Positions 56,441 through 64,000 of a stretch of DNA of 64,000 nucleotides are shown one piece after another. Source of the stretch: Myxocyprinus asiaticus. Its lineage: Eukaryota > Chordata > Actinopteri > Cypriniformes > Catostomidae. The notes beneath the pieces are model-generated. The model ran no database searches. It was given only the letters and a program-made list of their open reading frames with translations, and was not told the DNA's origin. The position numbers were made by a program, and so were the translations under genes. The first letter of the stretch is position 1, and each line of letters starts with the position of its first letter. The stretch is taken from contig NC_059346.1 in assembly GCF_019703515.2 (NCBI RefSeq), positions 15,407,001 to 15,471,000 on the forward strand, read 5' to 3'.

Positions 56441-56644
56441 ATAAACAGAGGTCATGTCCATAAAACGTGACAGCTCGAACAGAATGTTCTGTGCATAAGA
56501 AAAAAATAAAATAATATTTGACTCATTAGATTTACAGGACAGTGTGGCTAGATAGTCAGGGATGCAATCCGTTTATTGTCCATTTTAAGACATTTAATTA
56601 ACTAATTTAATTAACTTCATGGTTCCTTCCAGAAGACCTGCATT

Positions 56645-56735
56645 AGAGGGATAGTTCACCCAAAAATGAAAATTCTCTCATAATTTACTCACCCTCATGC
56701 CATCCCAAATGGGGGGGGGGGGGGGGGATTAAAAC
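56645..56735. mobile_element. Half of a foldback MITE ending in poly-G
   Basis: GAGGGATAGTTCACCCAAAA ... TTTACTCACCCTCATGCCAT is the left arm of the AGGGATAGTTCACC family. It stops at a run of 17 G (56711-56727). The right arm is absent. Confidence 0.75.
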
Positions 56736-57131
56736 ACTGCAGATATAAAGACGCAACAAACTCACAAAGAGTGAAAATATGAGCAATTAATCTGCACAAT
56801 ATCTGCAAAGATCTACATTTTATTTATTTATTTTTTTACATATATTTATATTTGTATATTTATATATGTACTTATTCTGAACAAATTGGTTTTCATTGTT
56901 TTTTGTTTTTTAATAAACAATTACATTTATGTGAGTAATTGACATTAAATTATAAGCATTGTCATCAGTGTCCTGCTGTGTGACTCTTTCTTCATCTAAC
57001 TATTTTAAGCAACATTTTATGATCTACATATGATACATATATAATATATTATTATTATAATACTTGTTGTTTCCACAACCTCATATTAACTAAGACAATA
57101 GTTTATTTGCACTTCTAGAAAAAAGTTGAAA
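56736..57131. other. Gene-free AT-rich stretch
   Basis: No recognised features. Confidence 0.5.
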
Positions 57132-57136
57132 GTGAT

Positions 57137-57480
57137 TGTAATGCTGGCACTGGCAATGACAAAGACGATGAAGACGATGATGTGTGATGAACCCAAGTGC
57201 AGTTTATTATCAATCGTGAAATCCAAAACCCGTAACTCCAAACGTGAACAAAATACAAAAACATGAACTTGACGTAACTTGACTTGACTAAACTTGACAT
57301 GAATAATCCTACAATGTTACATTCACAATTCCTGACAATGGACAATGGCAAACATGAGGCTTAAATACATGGACAAGGGAGAAACATGACAATGATAACC
57401 AATGACAAGATAGAACTGATAACAAGGTAACAAGACAATAATCTAATGAAAGGAGAGCATGACAATATTGAAACATGACA
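57137..57480 (-). repeat. 3' LTR
   Basis: 344 bp. It aligns with 59099-59460 through CCCAAGTGCAGTTTATTATC, AATCCTACAATGTTACATTC and CATGAGGCTTAAATACATGG. It lacks about 100 bp near its U3 start and the (CATGA)n run of the 5' copy. Confidence 0.85.
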
Positions 57481-57642
57481 ATAATCTAATGTCCCGACAT
57501 CCCAAATTAAAAACACAAAGTTCAAGAGGGAGCTGGTGGGGGGGACCATGGTGACTTGATGTGGTTATGTGGCAGGACATGGAAACATGGTGAAACAAGG
57601 TGTGGGGCATGGTCTGGTGAAAACATGATGTGGAGCATGAGA

Positions 57643-59079
57643 TCAGGGCGGAGCCCGTGGGGGGTGGAGCCATGAGAGGCTCGAGGGGCAAAGCCATGGA
57701 AGGCGGAGCCGTGAGAGGCTCGAGGTGCGAAACCATGGAGAACTGGATACCCGGAGAGTAGCCGAAGACTCGAAGGGCCAGGGTGGAGCCGTAGGCAGGG
57801 ATGACCAAGGCGGTGCCGGAGGTTCGGAGGAGCAAGACGGAGCTGGGAGATCGGAAGACTGAGGTGGAGCCGGTGGGGCTGAGGACCAAGGCGGAGCCGT
57901 AAGGAAGGGGGTTCCCAGTGGAGCTGAAGGATCGGAAAGACGAGGCGTAGCCAGAGGATCGGAGAGCCAAGGTGAAGCCAGGTGACCGACAGACCAAGGA
58001 GGAGCTGGAGGGATGAGGGACAAAGCCGACAGGCTGAAGGACCACGGTGGAGCCAAGGGAACGTAGAGCCAAGGAGATGTCGAGGGATCGACAGGCCAAG
58101 GCGGAGTCCAGGGCTCGGAGGGTCTAATCAGAGTTGGAGGTTCGAAAGTTCTCTGTGTCTGGGATATCTCAGAGGGTGATGATCGAGCCGGTGGCTTGGG
58201 GGGAACCGGCTGATCAGGAGAACTCAGGGTAGGCACAAGGGCGGGAACCAATTCCAACTCAAATAGCCCAGTGAGAGATGGCTCTGGAACGGACAAGGTT
58301 TGCAACGCTGGCTCTGGGTCAGACGAGGCTTGCAACGCTGGTTCGTTGGAGGTGGCAGATGTGGGCATTGGCTCGTTGACCAGAGGTGAGCCTGAGACAT
58401 TGCATGGAGCAGACTGAAGCTTGGCTGTGACTTGGCATGGAGCAGTCTCAGGCATGGCTGTAACTTGGCATGGAGTAGACTCAGGCGTGGCTGTGACATG
58501 GCATGGAGCAGACTCAGGCATGGCTCTGACATGGCATGGAGCAGACTCAGGCGTGGCTGTGACATGGTATGGAGTAGACTGAGGCATGGCTGTGACATGG
58601 CATGGAGCAGATTCAGGCATGGCTGTGACATGGCATGGAGTAGACTGAGGCATGGCTGTGACATGGCATGGAGCAGACTCAGGCATGGCTGTGACATGGC
58701 ATGGAGCAGATTCAGGATCTGGGGCAAAAGATGGCACTAGCTCAGCAACCATGACGTGGGAATCTGGCTTGGCGGTCATGACGTGGGACTGTGGCTTGGC
58801 GGCCATAATGTGGGACTCTGGCTTGGCATCCACCTCCCCCACAGTGAACGATGAATCACATATTAGTAGGGCAAGGTTGATATACTGAGCCAGGCTGTAG
58901 GTACTCTGACTGCCTGGCATCAGGGAAGAGATTGGCTCATTCAGTCCAAAGCGAAAACAGTCCTTGAGGGCAACTTCATTAAAGTCCACCTGGCAGGCCA
59001 GAGCGCAGAAGTCCTCCACATAATTTTCCAGGGACCGATTCCCCTGGTGAAAATGAAGAAGCTGGATTGCTGGGTTCAT
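57643..59079 (-). CDS. Gag-like repeat protein of the pol-less LTR element
   Basis: A 478-codon frame starting with an ATG 19 nt after the 5' LTR, without interruption. Residues 1-75 resemble the C-terminal half of a retrotransposon Gag (FHQGNRSLENYVEDFCALA ... DCFRFGLNEPISSLMPG). Residues 84-112 hold three 9-residue repeats (AKPESHIMA type). Residues 122-231 are ten 11-residue repeats (PESAPCHVTAM type), each with Cys-His in the first seven and decaying toward the end. The rest, to 478, is Pro/Ser/Trp-rich with APPWS repeats. There is no zinc knuckle, protease or membrane segment. Being open, next to a well-kept LTR pair, it was probably under use until recently. A particle-forming or RNA-binding role borrowed from Gag is only inferred. 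Confidence 0.85.
   Translation of the reverse strand: MNPAIQLLHFHQGNRSLENYVEDFCALACQVDFNEVALKDCFRFGLNEPISSLMPGSQSTYSLAQYINLALLICDSSFTVGEVDAKPESHIMAAKPQSHVMTAKPDSHVMVAELVPSFAPDPESAPCHVTAMPESAPCHVTAMPQSTPCHVTAMPESAPCHVTAMPQSTPYHVTATPESAPCHVRAMPESAPCHVTATPESTPCQVTAMPETAPCQVTAKLQSAPCNVSGSPLVNEPMPTSATSNEPALQASSDPEPALQTLSVPEPSLTGLFELELVPALVPTLSSPDQPVPPKPPARSSPSEISQTQRTFEPPTLIRPSEPWTPPWPVDPSTSPWLYVPLAPPWSFSLSALSLIPPAPPWSVGHLASPWLSDPLATPRLSDPSAPLGTPFLTAPPWSSAPPAPPQSSDLPAPSCSSEPPAPPWSSLPTAPPWPFESSATLRVSSSPWFRTSSLSRLRLPWLCPSSLSWLHPPRAPP
58387..58716 (-). repeat. 33-bp coding tandem repeat (10 units)
   Basis: Unit on the plus strand resembles CATGGCTGTGACATGGCATG plus GAGCAGACTCAGG. Ten units in frame encode the 11-residue repeats of the Gag-like protein. 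Confidence 0.95.
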
Positions 59080-59098
59080 TTTGGTCAGTCAGGTATTC

Positions 59099-59570
59099 TG
59101 TAACGATGGCTGGCAACAGGTAGACGAAGAGATGATGATGTGTGATAAACCCAAGTGCAGTTTATTATCAATCTTGAAATCCAAAACCCGTAACTCCAAA
59201 AGCGAATAAAATACAAAAATATGAACTTGACTTGATATGACTTGACTTGACATGACATGACATGACATGACATGACATGACATGACATGACTAATCCTAC
59301 AATGTTACATTCACAATACCTGACAATGGACAATGGCAAACATGAGGCTTAAATACATGGACAAGGGAGAAACATGACAATGATAACCAATGACAAGACA
59401 GAACTGATAACAAGGTAACAAGACAATTAACTAATGAAAGCCAGACACATGAACATGGAGGGAAACATAAAATCACATGACCAGGGAACCACATGACATG
59501 AAACAGGAACAGGAACTAAACTTTCAAAATAAAAGACATAAAAAACAAACAAACACACACAACACTGACA
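59099..59570 (-). repeat. 5' LTR
   Basis: 472 bp with TG...CA ends. It contains a (CATGA)n run (about 59245-59290) that is nearly absent from the 3' LTR. TATTTAAG promoter motif (complement at about 59347-59354) and AATAAA (complement at about 59160-59165). Confidence 0.88.
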
Positions 59571-59575
59571 GTGAT

Positions 59576-60548
59576 TAAGATCTTTAAAAACTTTGAAGAA
59601 ATGCTGACTTGTCACAGCACCTAAAATACACACTTTCCCATGTACTTTCATGTACATGTAACCTAACATCTGTATGTTGGGAAAAAAGTTTTCTGACATG
59701 TTATTTGTCTGATCTATAAAGTACTTATTTTTAGCAAATCCACTCATCACATTTAGTGGTTTTATATGTTTTAAAGTTATGACAATGTTTGCACTGGTGG
59801 AGCCCATTGTCATGACTAGCAGTCAATAGAAATATAATTTTTTAAACACATTAAATCAGAAATTGAGCCAAAAAATGAAAACAATGAGCCAGTGTCATGG
59901 TGTGGTGTGTTGCGGGCCGGGTTTGGTGGGCCGCTCTGGGCCAGAAAGTCCAGGGCCACTTTTTAGTCCCAGTCCGCCCTTGCATCCATTCATCCATCTT
60001 TCCATCCATTTATCCATTCATCCATCCATTACCTATTTATCACGGCTTGATTGAATTTCCTTCACTTTTTTGTGTTGATGATTTCACATGCTAACTGTTC
60101 CCCTGCCAGCTCATTGAAATTAATGAAACTTTATTCTCTCTGATCTGAGGCTGATCTCCTCCTTCTGAAGACATCTCTCGTCCACAGACCCCCGACTCAA
60201 AGGGGAATACAGAGGTCTCATGCAATACTTAATGTAAGCTCTATTCATGCCTCCGCACTGAATAAAGCTTCTGTCTGGTTTATCCATTTATGTGCAGTGC
60301 TGTATGTCTTATTTGGGTGAGTGTCTTCTAGTCACCAGTTCTGACAACAATCAGGCAGTAATGGATTTAAAGTTAACAGATTTTTCAGTTTTGACTCATA
60401 CACACATTCAAATAAAATGTAACGTTAAATGCTTACTGCAAAAGCCTTCTGAAATGCATGAATACAAATGTGTATGTTTTAGCTAAATCAGATGTATAAA
60501 TCTGGAGTAGACCTCTTCCAACATTTCCAACAGCTTCTGTTTCAGTTC
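59576..60548. other. Gene-free stretch
   Basis: (CCAT)n-like run at about 59985-60036. No coding signal. Confidence 0.5.
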
Positions 60549-60750
60549 CAAAAGAAATAGTTCACCCAAAAAATAAAATTCAGTCCTTATTTATTCACCC
60601 TCATGTCATTGCAAACCCAAAAGAAAAAGATAATTTCGAAGAATGTTTGTCTGTCAAGCTCCAAAAAGGACAAAAAAGCATCATATAAATTTATAAAAGT
60701 AGTCCATCTGGAACGACATGAGGGTTATGAGATTTCATATCTTAGGTGAA
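60549..60750. mobile_element. Foldback MITE, AGGGATAGTTCACC family
   Basis: AAATAGTTCACCCAAAAAAT ... TTATTCACCCTCATGTCATT on the left, and ACGACATGAGGGTTATGAGA ... TAGGTGAACTATGG on the right. Arms pair imperfectly. Confidence 0.75.
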
Positions 60751-61017
60751 CTATGGAATACTAGTTCTACTTTGTGCAGTTGTGCAGGTGTTTCCGGTAA
60801 CAGCGTTTAGCACACATACATGACGAGGTTTGTACATCGGAAGGCAGATTATTTTTAGCTTACTTTTAAGGGCTGTCAGTTAATTCAAACAATAAATCAT
60901 GTTTTGGCATTAACATGACTGATCTTAAATATATAATTTTCTGAAATTTGCCTCTAAATATATTTTTTCCTTTCCAAATGTGGCTACACTCAGCTCCTAA
61001 ATAATACATCAAATATA

Positions 61018-61549
61018 CACTCACTTAGCACTTTATTAGGAACACTATGGTCCTAATAAAGTGCCCAACGTGGTCTTTTGCTGTTGTAGCCCATCCGCCT
61101 CAAGGTTCGATGTGTTGTGCATTCTGAGATGATATTCTGCTCACTATTGTACAGAGTGGTAATCTTAGTTACCGTTGCCATTCTGTCAGCTCTAACCAGT
61201 CTGGCCATTCTCCGTTGACCTCTCTCATCGACAAGGCGTTTCCGTCTGCAGAACTGCCGCTCACTGGATGTTTTTTGTTTTTGGCACCATTCTGAGTAAA
61301 CTCTAAAGACTGTTTTGTGTGAAAATCCCAGGAGATCCGAAGTTACAGAAACACTCAAACCAGCGCGTCTGGCACCAACAATCATGCCATGGTCTTAATC
61401 ACTGAGATTACATTTTTCCCCATTCTGATGATTGATGTGAACATTAACTGAATAACCTGACCCGTATCTGGATGATTTTATGCACTGCACAAGATAATCG
61501 CATGAATATGTAGGTGTACAGGTGTTCCTAATAAAGTGCTCAGTGAGTG
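61018..61549 (-). mobile_element. Internally deleted Tc1-like element
   Basis: Left CACTCACTTAGCACTTTATT and right AATAAAGTGCTCAGTGAGTG are inverted repeats. TA flanks at 61016-61017 and 61550-61551. The 532-bp body holds only the N-terminal third of a transposase. This family is distinct from the Tc1 elements at 188-831 and 26506-27751. Confidence 0.88.
61053..61385 (-). pseudogene. Tc1 transposase N-terminal domain
   Basis: A 110-codon frame beginning MIVGARRAGLSVSVTSDLLG, with a first helix-turn-helix (SVTSDLLGFSHKTVFRVYSE) and a second (RADRMATVTKITTLYN ... TTHRTLRRMGYNSKRPR). The frame ends where the catalytic domain should start, because of the internal deletion. Such a fragment would bind ends but could not cut them. 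Confidence 0.85.
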
Positions 61550-61551
61550 TA

Positions 61552-63751
61552 TATCTACTGTCTACATATCAATTTTACAATGACACAAAATAGGGATTAA
61601 AACATACATTTAATAAATGTTGTGATGCATGTGTTCATCTGGTCTTTCCTCTCTCACACATGGAGCAATGCAGTGTTTGAAGTGTATAGTTGTTTTATTC
61701 AAAGAGCTGACACCTTTTGCTAATCTTCATCAACCGTCTGTCATTTGCAGTTCATTTAATGTCAACTACAGACCGCTGTGTGCTTGGGCTGAATTAAAGC
61801 TTTGAAAACCTCCTGTTTTCAAATGTATCACCTACTGACCACGGAACAGCTTTTAATTGTTGTAATGGGATGATTCGTGCTGATCAGACCCTTTTACTAA
61901 AAGCATCTTGCTGGCAGATGACCTTCTGAACTACTGGAGGGCAGTAAAATGCAGTAAGAGGGTATAGGGCTGGTTTGGGGTTGAAGAATTCCAATGATAA
62001 GAGTAGAAGCACAGCACACTCTAAATGACATCACATTCGGGAGGGTAGAGGTTTGGTTTTGCCTGGCTTTCGGGCTCCAAGTGCTGTCAGGTTTGATCAG
62101 TCTCCTGCACTTTTACTGGTTAGACAAAAATGAACCCAAGCTGCAAGCCAGAGCTGGGGCCTCTCTACTCTGCTTCACTCGTAATATTCATGCAGGGCCA
62201 GACAGAAACCTTTCACTGCCCTCAAACCATGCTGAATACAGTTTTACTGGGGAGCCACTGTCCTACTGGTCTGATGTGAAATTGATTTACCTCTGAATGT
62301 GTTCTGAATGGCTTAATAGAAAACATTCAGTATCTGGATTTCCAGCATCATGTCTAAGTGTTTATGTAAAAGAGTGGATGTGTATGCACATTTATGTTGT
62401 ACAGTAGGTTAAAGGAACAAGCACAACTCCAAGGGTCAAACAGAAAGTACAGAATAAATGGTGTACGCTGACATTAACCTTTCATCAAATGATTTACCCC
62501 ACATTCCTGAATAAACTCAGATCCATACACTTTTTTGATTATAGAGCACCAATAAAATGTATTACTTTTATGATCATATTATGATGATTTTGTGATGTAT
62601 TTTATGTTTGTATTTGTTTTTTGCCACAGTATATTCCGAAAAATTAAACAATGAAGTAATGATGAAATAATGACAGAACAATGATGTCTTGAATAAAGTG
62701 ATGGAAGTCTTCAAAAAAGTTATGAATATGGCACAGAAACAACACAGAACACAATTAAATTGATATAATGTCAAATTAGTTAAATGCTTCAACTGCTTTA
62801 GTAACTGTGATGGCATTAAAATTTAATTAATCTCATTGATGATATATAAAATCATATACAAATTTAAAATCAACTGATTTATTCCATGCATTCAATATGA
62901 GGATTAGTAAACATTTGTATGTCTCTAGAGTTGTTAATATGTATAATGATTTGTTTTAGATGGTATTAATACAACAATATTGTATGTTTCTGTGTCTATG
63001 CAAACATAAGCACTTTTTACACCTATAGGAATATCTATGAATATTCATGAGCTCATTTTGGACGTTTAATTTGCCCGTGCAAAATGATACAAATCCCTGC
63101 AGAAGACCTCTGTGAATATATGAGCTGTCACTGGCCCCTATCAACACTCACATCATGATTTGCAGCAGTAAAGTCAAGAAAGGTTCAACTCTCACAGTGT
63201 AAATTTATGTGTTGGTGAGGGCAAAACAGATAAAGAAAGCTCTAACTTTGTAACTCTAGTCCTCAAACACATCGTCACAGCGTTCAGAATGTCTGTTTTT
63301 CAGAGCATGTTTTCAAGCGTGAGGCCTCTTTTAATGTTATACATGAGTACATGTTAAAAGCTGAGGTGCACTTGGGTGGGAACTACACTGTGACCCACAG
63401 CTTGTAAAAACAATGACGTCTTTGTAATGCACCTACCTGTATCACATGCATGTGCATGAATATCTGCATGTGTGCATCATGCACCCACAAAAACTCAGGC
63501 ACAAATTGTTGTTGTTTTTTAAAGTTTGATGTTCAAATATTCAAAAGACCTGAAACTTGAACAAATTCAGAAAACTTGGCTATATGCAAATTTCTGGCTA
63601 TACAGTATGCAAATTTAAACTAGCTCATCCTTCATATCTGAACATCAGGCCATTTTTCAATAATTTTAGCTTTCAATCATTAATGGTACCTATTAAGGAC
63701 ATTAAAATTGACCTCAAAATTGAACTGACCTGTCAAAAAGTAGACCTTTGC
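61552..63751. other. Gene-free stretch
   Basis: The 100-codon frame at 61994-62296 shows no family resemblance. Nothing else recognised. Confidence 0.45.
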
Positions 63752-63951
63752 TTTAGGGAAGAGTACATGCAAAAATTAAAATTCTGCCATCATCTACTCA
63801 CTCTTTTGTTTTAAACATGTTACACTTTCTTTCTATTGTGGAACACAAAAGGATATATTTAGCAGAATGCCCAGCTCTGTCCCTGGTTACCATTCAGTTT
63901 CATTATGTAGAAAGCACGGCATTTTCATGTTTGGGTAAACTATCCCTTTAA
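63752..63951. mobile_element. Foldback MITE, AGGGATAGTTCACC family (decayed left arm)
   Basis: Right end TGGGTAAACTATCCCTTTAA is well kept. The left arm TTTAGGGAAGAGTACATGCA has drifted, and AAAATTCTGCCATCATCTAC follows as in the family. Confidence 0.65.
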
Positions 63952-64000
63952 TATTAAATGTTTTGGGAGGGCCTTCCATGGACCAAATGTCAGAAATATG

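Larger units (their letters stand above)
57137..59570 (-). mobile_element. Complete pol-less LTR retrotransposon
   Basis: Both outer ends have TG...CA form (TGTAATGCTGG at 57137; ...ACACTGACA ending at 59570). They are flanked by identical 5-bp target duplications, GTGAT (57132-57136 and 59571-59575). The 5' LTR is 59099-59570 and the 3' LTR 57137-57480. They agree closely over about 300 bp but differ by a deletion and a microsatellite. Each LTR has a TATA-like TATTTAAG and an AATAAA signal on the minus strand. Between them is a single long frame; no protease, RT or integrase sequence is visible. A TGG-type primer-binding site is not apparent directly after the 5' LTR (the leader reads GAATACCTGACTGACC). 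Confidence 0.9.

Noticed and set aside
58387..58716. CRISPR-like regular repeats
   Set aside because: The units are directly adjacent with no unique spacers, lie within a coding frame, and the genome is eukaryotic.
58432..58740. Plus-strand 102-codon repeat frame (MAWSSLRHGCNLAW type)
   Set aside because: It is the antisense of the 33-bp coding repeat of the minus-strand Gag-like protein; the repeat keeps both strands open.
61994..62296. 100-codon plus-strand frame as a membrane protein
   Set aside because: A single hydrophobic stretch, no family resemblance and no supporting context.

Overview
The window looks like nuclear DNA of a ray-finned fish, most likely a cyprinid. It is AT-rich and non-coding, and it is packed with element classes typical of those genomes: Sleeping-Beauty-type and other Tc1 transposons, hAT elements, TTAA-flanked foldback MITEs starting AGGGATAGTTCACC, L2, L1/Tx1 and Rex1/I-type LINEs, tRNA-derived SINEs, Gypsy-type LTR elements and DIRS retrotransposons. 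I found no complete host gene. The best trace of one is a CpG-rich block at about 55.84-56.44 kb with a splice-donor-like site on the minus strand. No rRNA, free-standing tRNA or CRISPR was found.

Layout. 0-5 kb: an internally deleted Sleeping-Beauty-like element, then DIRS copy A (minus) abutting a hAT fragment. 5-15 kb: mostly unique AT-rich sequence with a 1.7-kb hAT element, foldback MITEs and a SINE. 15-20 kb: a solo LTR, a 219-bp tandem duplication and MITEs. 20-23 kb: DIRS copy B (minus), an antisense L2 tail and a decayed Gypsy gag-protease. 26.5-27.8 kb: an essentially intact Tc1 element with an open DD34E transposase, set in a (TA)n tract. 27.9-31.9 kb: a terminal unit of a second DIRS family followed directly by DIRS copy C (minus). 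34-39 kb: minisatellites and a hAT element with a perfect 8-bp target duplication. 39-44.4 kb: a SINE and three truncated LINEs of different clades laid end to end. 44.5-49.5 kb: DIRS copy D (plus). 49.6-54 kb: two copies of a TTAA-flanked TIR family, one carrying a nested hAT element. 57.1-59.6 kb: a complete pol-less LTR retrotransposon with perfect 5-bp target duplications and one 478-codon frame (gag-like head, ten 11-residue repeats, Pro/Trp-rich tail). 61-61.6 kb: another deleted Tc1 element.

How the parts relate. The four DIRS copies are each internally deleted in a different place, but between them they show the whole plan: inverted terminal repeats carrying a CCAAT/octamer/TATA promoter, Gag with a CxxC...CxxC motif, RT, RNase H, tyrosine recombinase, and an internal complementary region that joins the complements of the two outer ends. 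None can be autonomous as it stands. The Tc1 transposase and the pol-less LTR element are the two elements with long intact reading frames, and the latter is the best candidate for something little described.
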